From the NCBI GenBank assembly GCA_019914945.1, contig CM034103.1, forward strand, positions 9,486,001 to 9,550,000: a DNA stretch of 64,000 bases, written 5' to 3'. The notes beneath the pieces were generated by a model, which had not been told where the DNA came from, did not search any database, and saw only the letters and a program-made list of their open reading frames with translations. The DNA is from Typha latifolia. Lineage: Eukaryota; Streptophyta; Magnoliopsida; Poales; Typhaceae. The translations under genes were made by a program, and so were the position numbers. Of the stretch, positions 44,698-55,416 are shown one piece after another. Every line of letters begins with the position of its first letter. The first letter of the stretch is position 1.

Positions 44698-44895
44698 TCG
44701 TGTTCGAACGCACCCGATCGCGTTCGAACGCACAAAAGGCGTTCTCTATCGATGTGAACCTAATGCAGGCATTTGAACACGGCGTTCGAACACGCTCAAT
44801 CGTGTTCGAACGCACATTTCACATTCTCCGTTTTTGCAAACCTGATATAGGCGTTCGCAAAGGCGTTCGAACGCGCCCCTAACCGCATTCGAATG
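44698..44895. repeat. GTTCGAAC palindrome cluster in element B LTR
   Basis: Five or more copies of GTTCGAACGC or close variants (44700, 44719, 44778, 44800, 44864), spaced irregularly, just upstream of the minus-strand TATA box at 44629-44640. Confidence 0.9.
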
Positions 44896-44999
44896 CGACC
44901 TACAAAAAATTTATTTTAATAAAAATAAATAACTAATGTAATAAGAAAAGACTCTAACTAGGTGTATCAGCCCATCACACTTTCCCCACCTTGTCCTCA

Positions 45000-45850
45000 A
45001 GGTGTAAAGTTGGGGAAACGCGCTAAGATGTCCGTCTCCAACTCCTATGTCACCTCATCGGATAGCTTGCCAAGCCACTCGACTAGAATTTCCATATCTA
45101 ATCTGGTACCATAACGTCATCGATGCCTAGCAAGTACATGAACTGGCTCTACGATCTTTGTCTCCTCCAATGGCTTCGGTAGAACTGATCCAACGACCTC
45201 ATGATCTCCAATCTGCTTCCTCAGCAATAAAACATGGAAGATAGGATGCACTCTCGACCCCTCTAGAAGCTCCAAATGATACCAACTGGACTAATATGCT
45301 TTAACACCCAAAATGGACCAAAGTAGCGATGTGTCAGCTTTTGATTTTGCAACGGATGCAAGGTCATCTGTCGATACGGTTGCACCCTCACGAACACCCA
45401 ACTGTCGATGTTGAACTCCTACTCCTGATGGCTGTGATCATAAACTTGCTTCATGCGGTTTTGAGCAAGTTTAAGATGAGCATGCAACCTCCTCAATGTG
45501 GCATCTCTATCCATCAAAGCTAAGTCCACCTCTGTCTGATCTGCAGATGCCATTGGGTCATAAGCGCGTAATGTCAGAGCCGTGCGTCCATACACCACCT
45601 CGAACGAAGTCATGCCAATTCTGCTATGGTAGGCGGTGTTGTAAGATCACTCTGCCCATAATAAGAACTCTAACCATCGTCTCAGCATATCTCCAACAAA
45701 GCACCTCATGTACTGTTCAATGCCTTGATTGACCATCTCAGTTTGGCTATCCGTCTGTGGATGGTAGGCCGAACTAAAATTCAATAAAGTTCCCTATAAT
45801 CTAAAAAAACTCCATCCAAAACGTAGGAGAAGAATAAGCTGCAAGCTCGG
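45000..45850 (-). pseudogene. Element B integrase stub and chromodomain region
   Basis: In minus sense, FWMEFF (about 45803-45820) follows the RNase H end directly, then SAYHPQTDSQTEMVNQGIEQ (about 45705-45765) after a frameshift. Next come TSFEVVYGRTALTLRAYDP, then RDATLRRLHAHLKLAQNRMK and QVYD (45430-45613). The lower part (45000-45300) is colinear with the chromodomain region of A. The zinc-binding domain and most of the catalytic core are missing. Confidence 0.85.
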
Positions 45851-47021
45851 CGGTATCGAGTCGGGGTGATAGTGCATCCACCGCTCTATTTCCATTCATT
45901 TCTTGTATTGGATTTCATAGTCATACCCTAGCAATTTTGTGACCCATCTTTGTTGTGCCGGAGTGTGTATATGCTGTCCCATAAAGTATGGAAGGCTCCT
46001 TTGATCGATTCAGATAATAAATCGCCTACTGATCAAATAAGATCTTCCCTTTTGTCACCGTATGCAGAATTGCTAACATCTCTCTCTCGTAGGTTGATAA
46101 TTGCTAGGATTTTTGTGATAAAGCCTTGCTGAGAAAGACTATGGGACGTCCTCCTTGCATTAGTACAGCTCCTATGCCAACTTCTGACGCATCATATTCC
46201 ACGACGAACTCTTTGGTAAAGTTCGATAGAGCTAGAACGGGCGTTGTTGTCATTGCTTTTAGTTTTTCAAAAGCTCTAGTAGCTTCATCTGTCCATCTAA
46301 AAGAGTCCTTTCTCAGCAAAGAAGTGAGAGGAGTAGCGATCTTGCCATACCTAGTGATGAAGTGGCGATAATATCCTATCAGCCCTAAGAATCATCGCAA
46401 TCCTGTAGTGGTAGAACGGATTGGCCAAGCGGTCATGCATGCTACCTTTTGAGGATCCGCTACTACACCTTCCACTGAGATGATGTGGCCTTAATACTCC
46501 ACTTGCTGTACTTTCCATAGGCACTTGGACTTCTTAATCTTTAGCTAGTTTTGTTTCAATAAATTCAGCACATCTTCCAAATGCCGCCAATGCTTCATTT
46601 CAATCATGTTATACACAAAAATGTCGTCAAAGAATACCAAGACATACCTTCGCAGTAGAGGCAAAAAAATATCATTCATGAGGCCTTGAAAAGTAGCTGG
46701 ATCATTGGTGAGACCAAAAGGCATCACCAAAACTCGTAGTGCCCGTCCGAAGTCCGAAATACAGTTTTGTGCACATCCACTAGGCGAACTCTAATTTGAT
46801 GATAATTTGCAAAGTCAAGCTTGTTGAATATGGTCGCCCCTACAAGCTCGTCCAGCAGCTCCTCTATGATCGGAATGGGATACCGATCCTTGATGATGAT
46901 AGCGTTTAGTGCCCAGTAGTCGACACAAAAATACTATGTCCTATCTTTCTTTTGCACCAATAGCACGGGCATGAGTAGGAGCTATACCTTAGTTGTATGA
47001 GGCCTTGCTCCAACATCTCGG
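45851..47021 (-). pseudogene. Element B reverse transcriptase and RNase H
   Basis: In minus sense: [18 protein letters not shown], then [13 protein letters not shown] (46545-46730) with the catalytic DD pair. The RNase H follows with TDEATRAFEKLKAMTTTPVL, then EFVVEYDASEVGIGAVLMQ (46104-46319) and QRWVTKLLGYDYEI and AVDALSPRL (about 45850-45960). Frameshifts and stops separate the blocks. Confidence 0.88.
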
Positions 47022-47942
47022 CTACCATCTTGGAGATGACTTTCTTTCGTGCATATGTGGATACCGATATAGTCTCACGTTCGTCGATGTAGCCTCGAGC
47101 ATAATCTCTATGCGATGGTCCGCCGTTCGCCTTGGTGGCAATTCCTGTGGCTCCTCAAACAATCTAAAAAATTTATCTAATAAATTAGACAATTCAATTA
47201 TAGTACCTGGACTCATTTGAGGCTCATCTTCTACTGGTCCTAACTGAAAAAGATAAGCCAAATCACTCACACAAGGCAGCCCCACCATTGGCTTCATCGC
47301 TAGAATCGGTGGAGACCGAATGCCATCAAGTCGCACATCTTTGTTTCCTTGCTTAAATTTTATCCACATGCTTTGAAAATTAAAAGTGACGGATCCCAAG
47401 CTCCAAAAATCCATAATGATGTCGTGTCCTTGCACCCATATACCGACCAGGTGGCGCAAGCTCTCCGCCCAAAGTTTCGTGCCGTCTCCAATAGCAACGT
47501 CAAACCCCTCGGTCGGTTCAGCATCCAAACCTAACTTCCTTACTAACCTCTCGTCTAGAAATTTGTGTGTACTCCTTGAGTCGATGAGGATGTGCACGCA
47601 ATGCTTTCTAACGAGTCCGTCCATTCGTAATATCCTTGGTGCGGAAGTACCTGAATATATATACATCAATATTTTAGCTTAGATATCCTCCTCCACGCCC
47701 TCCTCCATGGTCTCCTCATGGACCTCCTCTGAACACTCTCCATCACTAACAACCTCATCGTCCCCCTCGAGATCGTCGATGAGCATCACACTCTCGATCA
47801 GTTTGGAACACTGATGACTAGGGGTGAAACGTTTATTGCATCGGAAGCAAAGGCTCTTCGTTTTTCGCTCCTTCACTTGGGCGGGTGTGAGAGTTCGAAC
47901 AGGGGGTCTTGTGGCTCCTCTAATATCAAAAGAGGGTCTCAA
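47022..47942 (-). pseudogene. Element B zinc knuckle, aspartic protease and RT N-terminus
   Basis: CFRCNKRFTPSHQC is the CCHC knuckle (47850-47890). HILIDSRSTHKFLD is the protease active-site block, where the catalytic DSG reads DSR, so the protease is inactive. AIGDGTKLWAESLRHLV follows. The same open frame (47022-47669) ends in the RT entry segment, with a DHRIE-type block and YRYPHMHE. One stop at about 47679 separates knuckle and protease. Confidence 0.9.
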
Positions 47943-48039
47943 GGGTGGTCATGCTCTAGTACTAGTAGCCGCTGCCTTTGAACTCGCAGAACTTCTAGCC
48001 GGTGTTTTAGTCGCAAATCGCCTATCTCGGTTGCCCTAA

Positions 48040-49142
48040 CTTATTTTCGCTGCCATGTTGAGAGCCTTTTACTTTTGCTCCATCCTCACGGCCTTTTCAA
48101 AGGCTCCTCAAGAGTGATAGCACAAAGAGCACGAACATCCACCTGTATCTCCTCCCACAACCCTGAAATAAATGTGCTCATCAATGTTGGTTCAGGCCAA
48201 GGTGGCTCGCAATAACTACTAACTCTTTCAAATTCTACTTGATACTCCAATTCGGTCGTCCTCTAAATCATCTTGCTTAATGTGGCAGCAAAATCTTCAT
48301 ATGCTGCTGTCCCAAATCTGTATGTAATCCTTCTACAAAAGTCAGCCCAACTAATAAATCATCTACCACGAATAGCCGATCTATACCAATGCAATGCCAT
48401 TTCTTGGAGGTGAAAGTTTGCCATCTAGAACTTTGCGACCTCCGTTGTCCCTTAAAAATCAAAGTATTATTCCATTTGAAACACTTAATCCATCGGATCA
48501 CCGTCTTGAAGTTTTGGAAAATTCAAGCGTGTAGTTCTCCCTTGGATAACATTGTCGGGTTCTCAAAAGATCATTGGTTTAGGTCTGAACCTTTGTGCTT
48601 CTTGATCACCTTCTCTAAATCCTCGAGTATGTCCATCACCATCTCCGAAGGGATCAACATCATTCTCTAAGTGCCAATACTCTTCATCAACAAAGCGCAC
48701 CGGTACCGCACGCCTCTCGGGTTCCACTACTGCCGGTCTTGGGTTTTGTATCGAAGGTGGGGGATGATGTGTAGGAATAAGTAAAAGAGGATCATTGACA
48801 TTAACATATCGTACCTGGACCTGTGGGGTATCGATTCAGTGTGTTCCCACCGCTGTTCCTTCCTGAGGCACCGATGTTCGTCGAGGAGATGACAAAGTTG
48901 ATCGATTCATAACATATTCTTTTAAAGCATTATGATCATTCTGTAATGTGTCAAACCTATGCAGCAATGTTTGGAACATGCCCCTAAGTTCATCCGTGAA
49001 TCCCATATTCACACCTATTGACGTTGGTTGACTCGATCCTGTCATGGTCGCCCCAAAGGAATTAGCCTTACGGTTAGGATTATCGTAGATTGAGTATTCC
49101 CTCGTCGGTGTATTCTCCATTGATCTCCTTATTGATGTCATC
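48040..49142 (-). pseudogene. Element B gag
   Basis: The N-terminal part in minus sense is MENTPTREYSIYDNPNRKAN, then GFTDELRGMFQTLLHRFDTL (48836-49119). The remainder (48040-48830) is decayed by stops but keeps gag-domain wording near 48240-48500. It starts about 60 bp inside the primer site. Confidence 0.75.
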
Positions 49143-49182
49143 TTCCTTATTTCCACCATTAATGGAGGTCTCAGGTTCACTT

Positions 49183-49195
49183 GGCTTTGATACCA
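49183..49195 (-). promoter_or_regulatory. Element B primer-binding site (variant)
   Basis: The + strand GGCTTTGATACCA, complement of TGGTATCAAAGCC, differs by one base from the tRNA-Met primer site. Two bases separate it from the LTR. Confidence 0.75.
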
Positions 49196-49197
49196 AT

Positions 49198-49421
49198 TGA
49201 TAGGCTCTGATACCAAATGATAGATTCTACAGTACCAAAAGATAGGCTCTAATACCAATTGATAGGTTATGATACCAATTGATATCATAACCTATCAATT
49301 GGTATTAGAGCCTATCTTTTGATACTGTAGAACCCATCAATTAGTATCAGAGTCTATCAATTGGTATCAGAGCTTATCTTTTGGTACCGTAGAACCCATC
49401 AATTGGTATCATAGTCTATCA
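49198..49421 (-). repeat. Element B 5' LTR, shortened and palindromic (224 bp)
   Basis: Runs from TGATAGGCTCTGATACC to TAGTCTATCA. Arms 49209-49280 and 49281-49352 form a long inverted repeat with almost no loop. After them come two further TTGGTATCA words. It lacks the TATA box and palindrome cluster of the other LTR. Confidence 0.8.
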
Positions 49422-50278
49422 GGAGAGCATCAAAATCTTCATACCCAATAGCCCTAAACCTTTTCACAATGCCCCTTGTAAGGTCAGCCCATGTCCTAAG
49501 CCGCCCATTCCTTGCGGCGCTCCGATACCAATGAAGGGTTCGTCCTCCAAAATAGAAGCTTGCTAGCATCACCTTGGAGTCTTCCAGCATTCTTTGGAAC
49601 TCAAAAAATTGCTCGGCCATGTATATCCAATCAAGAGGATCACCACTTTAAAATTTAGAAAATCAAGGCGTACCAATCGAAACCTTACACCGAAATCATT
49701 GTTAGGATCATAGCTTTGACCTGGCCTAGCCGCGGGAGGGTGTTGATGTTGTCGGGATGCATCCCTTCACTGCCGCATGAAATCACACCGGTGTTCTACC
49801 TTATCATACTCTACCCACTCCTCATCATCTTTAGGTAAAGTTCGCACCCGAGCTCTAGGGTTCTCCTCAGGTTGCATCAGTTTAGGGATAACCGAGGCCT
49901 CTCGTCCCATGGGGTGTGGAAGAATTGGCTCATGGTGGTGGGTGACGTGTCCGTCGATAGAGCTAACCGGACCTAATGTTTGACATCGATGTGTTGAGGT
50001 CTCACTGCGTTCCAACATCAATCCATGAATTGCTTCGCAAGTGGTGTATTGGTCTTCCTTATTCTCATCACTTGCCTTACCAACCTTTCTAAGATCATGT
50101 TGGTTAGTGCCAAGGTAGCCATCAATGCAGACACTAGGCCTTCTGCAATCATTGGACTTTTCATGGAGAGATCCGCTCTCCATGCTTCACGCCTTGGTGT
50201 TTCAATGTTTACGCCCTCCTCCGTTATGTTTAGATCTTCTGTTTTCCTTCTAGAAGCCATCGCTCGAGTTTTCATCAT
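49422..50278 (-). pseudogene. Element A gag, N-terminal part
   Basis: From MKTRAMASRRKTED (start near 50275), shortly inside the primer site, to the cut by element B. AEQFFEFQRMLEDSKVMLAS, then FYFGGRTLHWYRSAA and TRGIVKRFRAIGYEDFDALL (49430-49620) form the retrotransposon gag domain (family: A-E-x-F-F-x-x-Q..., A-x-x-W-Y). It carries stops. Confidence 0.85.
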
Positions 50279-50302
50279 TAATGATACGTCCAAAGTCAAC
50301 CT

Positions 50303-50315
50303 GGCTCTGATACCA
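50303..50315 (-). promoter_or_regulatory. Element A primer-binding site
   Basis: The + strand GGCTCTGATACCA, complement of TGGTATCAGAGCC (initiator tRNA-Met). It lies two bases from the 5' LTR. Confidence 0.88.
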
Positions 50316-50317
50316 CT

Positions 50318-51101
50318 TGATAGGTTAAGGAATAATCAAAGTGCAACAATCTGAAGATCAACACAAATTCTCCTTAGGGTAGAACTTTTGAGGAGATATG
50401 TAGAAGATTTAACTATCCGATAGATTTGCAACTTGGAGAGATTATTCCTCTTGAAGTAAGGATTCCAATGCAACTAAGATCATGTCGATCGAGCTTGTAG
50501 ATCAAAAGTTGAAAATTATTAACCATGGGTTAGATGGTGGTGTGGCGTAACATGAGTAATGGTAGAGCGTTAAGTTAGATGAAGGGGAAGAGAGTGGACC
50601 GATCCTTGAGAGGCAAGGGGGCTTAGTCAGATTAAGGGAGGAAGAAGATGACGTCCAAAATTAGATGCCGTTGGAGGAAAGAGAGAGTTAGGAAGGAAAC
50701 ATTAATATTTCATTAATAATCCTCAATTAGGTTGCCTTCCACATATTTAGAAGCTAACCTATCAATAAAATAATTAAAAGATAACTCTAAGATAATTAAA
50801 AGATATTCCTAAGATAATGCAGTTCGGCGATTGCGTTCGAACGTAATCAAACATGGATTTCACGTTCTCTGTCGTTGTGAACATATGCAGCCATTCGAAT
50901 GGTGCGTTCAAATGCGGTCGAACACATTTGAATGCACTAAACACATTATTTATTTTTGCGAATGTATGCAAATGTTCGAATGCAAGAAGTCGCGTTCTAA
51001 CGCGACTACCAGAAATCCTCCAAAAATTCTATTTTTCCCAAAACAAAAGTTATTTCTAAAATATAAAATAAACAAAAGTCATAACTAGTTGAATCGTAAC
51101 A
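50318..51101 (-). repeat. Element A 5' LTR (784 bp)
   Basis: In minus sense runs from TGTTACGATTC to AACCTATCA. It matches the split 3' LTR at 35938-37830. Palindrome-type words at 50828-51005 lie just upstream of a minus-strand TATA-like CTAAATATGT (50741-50750). ATATC follows at 51102. Confidence 0.92.
50828..51005. repeat. GTTCGAAC-type palindrome cluster in element A LTR
   Basis: Contains GCGTTCGAACG (50833), CATTCGAATG (50892), GCGTTCAAATGC, GTTCGAATGC (50974) and GCGTTCTAACGC (50992), partly decayed by C-to-T type changes. Confidence 0.85.
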
Positions 51102-52477
51102 ATATCACTTTAGACTATTAAGTCTTCAACTCAAGCTTATGTAGAGCCACGCTCGTAAGCAATGTAACCACTCCTACCCAACCACACAAAACTCCAAGGG
51201 AGGGTAGACCCTAGCCATCACCCAGCAAATAATATGACTCTCAGGCCATAACCTTTTAATAATCTTGATTTCTAACAATTATTATAAATAACAAAACTAT
51301 CCTCTAAAGATAATCAATCAATAGTGCTCAAGTTTGATAATACTTATTAATAAAAAAGGATAAAATAGATTACCATAATTTAGAGAACAATGAAAACCCT
51401 TCAGCTAGTCCTAGGCCCAAATCAACTACGAAAAACACTCAGGTCAGGCCATAGCCCAACCCACAATAATATGAGTTAGGTTGTAGCCCAACCCTCGACT
51501 ACATGGCCTGGCTTGTAGCCCAACCCAGGACCACACCATTGGCAAGGTTAACAGCAGCCTAACCCAACACACTATGGGCAGGGTTAGACCCAGCCCAAAC
51601 CCACTATGGGCTGGGCTGACAACAACCCAACCCAACACACCATGGGCTAGGTTGCACCCAGTCCAACCCAACATGGACTTGGCTGCAACCCAACTTGCCC
51701 TCACCTTGGGTTAGGCGCAACCCAATCCAAGCCCCAATACTGGGCTACAGCCTAGCAAGGAAGTGCTTGGCCCACCCCAACCTCCTTTCACCCCTCCTCG
51801 TCCCAACCTAGTTGAGTAGGAGAAGGGAAGGGGCTACCGATGAGTATCATCGCCAACACGCCAATTCACACTTTGGTAGTCGAGGAAGGCGCCCACGGTG
51901 TCAATTGGTTGGTGAAGGAGCCAGTGGCCACTCATAATCCAACCAAATGCCTCAGTGGCGGGGTGGGAAAGCTATCGACGATTGCGACCGCTGGCAGCTT
52001 TGATCGACCCCACTAGCACCCACCCTTTGGCAAGTAGATCCTAGCCGAGAAGAAGCTTAATAGTTGGAGGTCACCAATGGCGAGAACCACCTTCGTCAAG
52101 GCCAGCACCCAAGGTGAGTGGCCACCTGATAGGGGGAAGCTTTTCCACCAGTGCGGCGAGGAATGAGGTCGCTAGTCAACCGAATTTTTGGCAAAACCGA
52201 GAGGAGGAGGAGAAGTCAAGGAAATGCAAATTAATCAGCCAATTGTAAATTAAACTTACTTGACAAATGGGGGGAGCTCCGATGCTTGGATCCATGAGGT
52301 CGACAAGCTCCGGTGGTGGTCTGGCACAACGAGATTCACAAAGGAGAAAGATGACAGTTGCGAGTGAGGGGAAAAAGAAAGAATGAGAAAAGAGAAGAGA
52401 GAGGGAGAGAAGAAGAGAGGAAAGGGGAGCAAGTACTCATCACATGCTTGCCCAATTTTTTTTTAAGGGATGTTACA
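51102..52477 (+). mobile_element. LTR D (Tekay-like), right part
   Basis: Continues D after element A. ACTATTAAGTCTTCAACTC and then GGGAGGGTAGACCC (51111-51215) match the intron 2 fragment near 27158. A degenerate GCCCAACCCA-rich stretch fills 51440-51760, and the end is GGATGTTACA (52477). No coding domains. Confidence 0.6.
51440..51760. repeat. Degenerate GCCCAACCCA repeat
   Basis: About a dozen words of the type GCCCAACCC, alternating with TGGGCTGGGCTG-like complements. It sits in the promoter-distal part of LTR D and resembles the shorter GGCTCAGCCCAGC tract in LTR E. The open frames here are artefacts of the repeat. Confidence 0.75.
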
Positions 52478-54011
52478 CTTCTAATATTAGTCATATGTGT
52501 ACCTATGTTTATATTAGTGTATGCTATGATCTTTTTCTGAGTGTAGTACTTAATATCATGCATTATAAGAAAGTGCTTGATCTTGCATGCTACAATTAAT
52601 TTTGACATCTCTAATCAGAGCCTTTGTATCTATTTGACTTAAAGTACTCTATTAAATTCTGAATGGATGAAATTGACAAAAGAAATTGAAAAGTTTTGCA
52701 TTTTTTATCCATGGTTCTTGTGATTTTGATTGCTGCGGTCTCATTATTTTTGTTGACTTTTGTACTTGGATTTGATTGAAAAATATGAAAAAAAAAAACC
52801 ATTTTCTTTGGATTATCTTTGCGAGTTCTTCGTGCTGACATTTTATGTTTATTTTTTTTCAATTTGTGATAAATAAAGGATAGGAATTGATGTATTATAA
52901 GGGGTTGAGTTGATTTGATTTGAATTTGAGGGGATAACATGATTTTTTGCTTTGAGGGAGTTTATTGGATATTATTACCAGTCAGCTCTGTATATGTTTA
53001 AATTGAAAATTATGACTCGAAAAAAATAATTTTAAAGAATTAACTGTTTATCATTTTATTAAATTGATTTGTTTTACATACTTGCATTTCATGGGTATTA
53101 GTTTTGTGTTTAACTTTTGCATGAAATTTTCGGATCTCAAATAAAAAGTATGCCAGGAAGATTGTATCGAGTAAAAAAATTAATTAGAAAGTTTTTGTCA
53201 CGAAAACGCCAAGAGTATAATGACAAGTTAGTGGGCACATAATATTTTGAGATATGTTGTATAATTTAGATTTAATATTAGATCAAGATATATGACTTTT
53301 TAAAATATATGTCCTAAGAAGATCAAATAATGAACAACAATTTAAGTCAAATTAGTAAGCTTTTGGTTGTACACGATGGATGTGCACCTAGAACAATGCA
53401 GTACACATCCCGGCATAAAAATTACATATGACTGCTTATGTAATTCAGAGACGGAGTACACTCAACAAACTTTAAAATATAGAACTTTTGGATTCTCCTA
53501 GTATGAATTGCAACAGTCCATCCACACTTATTTAAAACATTCAAGAGCTGAGCAAACGATCTTTCCATCTAAGATCCCTCACCTAAAGGAGCTCCAAAAT
53601 TTTATTATTATGTGAGAAATAATTTGAGTCTTATTGTTAGTCAAACATCATCTATAACTTATAGCACATCAGTGAAGCTGAAACCAGATATTAGAAAGAG
53701 AATCTGACTCAAGAGAACTTCAAGTAAATCATATATGAGTTCTAGGATTCCTAATGGAGCATATTTCTTATCAAATTATGAGAAGAGTTATATATATATT
53801 TATGTCTGATAGCTTATTCTATATTAAAAATTGATCAAGAGCACCAGACGAGGTGAATCAAGTCATCGTTATCATCTATATCTTCTATGGACAGAACTAA
53901 TTTAAGGAATGATCCATTGCGACATATTGTGAACCTAACACGAAGACAATCTAATAATCATAGAGCAGTTAATTGAGATGGACCAAGCAAGAGACTTGAA
54001 CCTCAACACTT

Positions 54012-54098
54012 AACTAACTATCTAAGAAGTTGTAAATACTTATTTCCATGAATGAACTAACTATCTAAGAGGTCGTAAATACGTTTTCCTATGAATGA
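54012..54098. repeat. Two-copy direct repeat of about 43 bp
   Basis: ACTAACTATCTAAGAAGTTG, then TAAATACTTATTTCCATGAATG, is followed at once by a second copy with a few changes. Confidence 0.8.
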
Positions 54099-55356
54099 CA
54101 TGACATAGTTGATCTGGTTTGGGCAGATCTGTGGCTATTTTCTCTAAATATATTGAGAGGTTTCTATGTTAAACAAATTATGGTCATGTGTTTGCCATGT
54201 TTACCTATTATTATTTACTCAACTTTTTATTTCCTACTCTTACTAAAAAAATTTCTCACTGACATGAGTTCGATTTGCATAGTTACAGAAGTATTTGAAT
54301 TTTTATCTCAGATTTGGTTTCCATTTTGTAGTTTGACTTTTAATCAGTTTTCTGAATCTAGTAGGATAGGCTTTGTGAAACCAATATTAATTTTTGTTTA
54401 ACTTGTGAGTTAATCTTTTATTTAAACCTAATCAAACTAGAAATCTCATTATCTCCCCCGAAATTTGCAGGTTGCACAGATAGAGGGAGAGAGAGGAGGG
54501 AGGATTTATGGGGAAGGAGGTGCGTGACTCGAGAAGGGGAGCCCCTGGCACGTGACTTCTTTGCACCGTCGATTGCATGCGATGGATGTCTACACAATGT
54601 AGAGATAGGATGGTATCAAGAGCAAAGGGGAGGGAGAAGGCGGTATGTGAACAGCACGAACCGACCATCCCTTTTTCTTTTGGGTGTTACAGAAGAAGTC
54701 CACGAACAACGTAGTAGACCTCATACCAAACACTCTGCATGCAAATCTTGCATATTTGGAGCATTTTTCTACATATTTCGAGTATTTTTAATAGATTTTA
54801 AAAATTCAAATTTGAGTTTTAGATATTTAAGTACTAAATGACATCAAATAGAAAATATTGAATTAGTAGCATACGAGTTTGTATATAGTTTGTGAAGACG
54901 GTATTGATAAGTTTGTTTAGATTGAATGTTGACAAGAGGAAGAAGAATATTTTATTCGTTGGGTTTAAATAATTAACATACTATCTTTTTTGAAAAGGAT
55001 ATTATGTCCTTTTAGGAAACGGCAACGGATATAAACAAGAAGTAAACCTTTTTGTCACCCAAAAATAAAGCATGGACACTTTGAATTAAAAAACAATTTC
55101 TTTTGAGTGATTATGCAATGAAGACAGAAATTTGCAAAGGTCAACTTTGATCCTTGTGACCGTGCAACAAATTAAGAATGGTTTCCATTGTCTTATAATT
55201 TCTTTCACTACTGCTCCTAGCCGTACGTAATCAGTTCAGAACTGCAACTATAAATAAATTAATTAAAGAATATATTGCATGACTAAAGCAAACCGCATCC
55301 ACCTGTAGGCTAGTATCATTTCTAGTTTCTATCCCTAAGAAGTCCATGCGATAGGA

Positions 55357-55357
55357 G

Positions 55358-55414
<57 letters not shown>
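55357..55414. repeat. (TA)n(GA)n compound microsatellite
   Basis: About twelve TA units pass directly into about seventeen GA units. Confidence 0.95.

Positions 55415-55416
<2 letters not shown>

Larger units (their letters stand above)
44389..44969 (-). repeat. Element B 3' LTR (581 bp)
   Basis: Runs from TGATAGGCTCTGATACC to GTGTATCA, where a purine tract (minus sense GGGGAAAGTGTGATGGGC) abuts it. It includes the inverted repeat 44400-44560, a minus-strand TATA box CCTCTATAAAGG (44629-44640) and the palindrome cluster 44698-44895. Confidence 0.8.
44389..49421 (-). mobile_element. Chromovirus element B, nested in gag of A (5,033 bp)
   Basis: Flanked by exact 5-bp duplication GGAGA (44384-44388 and 49422-49426), and it splits the gag frame of A. 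The ends are TGATAG...CTATCA. In minus sense: 5' LTR (49198-49421), primer-site variant (49183-49195), gag, zinc knuckle and protease, RT, RNase H, a stub of integrase, purine tract and 3' LTR (44389-44969). The two LTRs are of unequal length (581 and 224 bp), and both start with a large inverted repeat. Most of integrase is deleted. Confidence 0.9.
35938..51101 (-). mobile_element. Chromovirus element A, nested host (about 6.07 kb own sequence in 15.2 kb)
   Basis: A minus-strand Ty3/gypsy element with 5-bp target duplication ATATC (35933-35937 and 51102-51106). The 5' LTR is at 50318-51101 and the 3' LTR at 35938-37830, split by element C. Its own order in minus sense is primer site (50303-50315), gag, zinc knuckle and protease, RT, remnant RNase H, integrase, chromodomain, 3' LTR. 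It is cut three times: by C in the 3' LTR, by solo LTR E in integrase, and by element B in gag. Removing these leaves about 6,066 bp, a normal chromovirus size. Stops and an RNase H deletion make it dead. Confidence 0.93.

Noticed and set aside
51444..51704. 86-residue minus-strand open frame
   Set aside because: Produced by the GCCCAACCCA repeat in LTR D.
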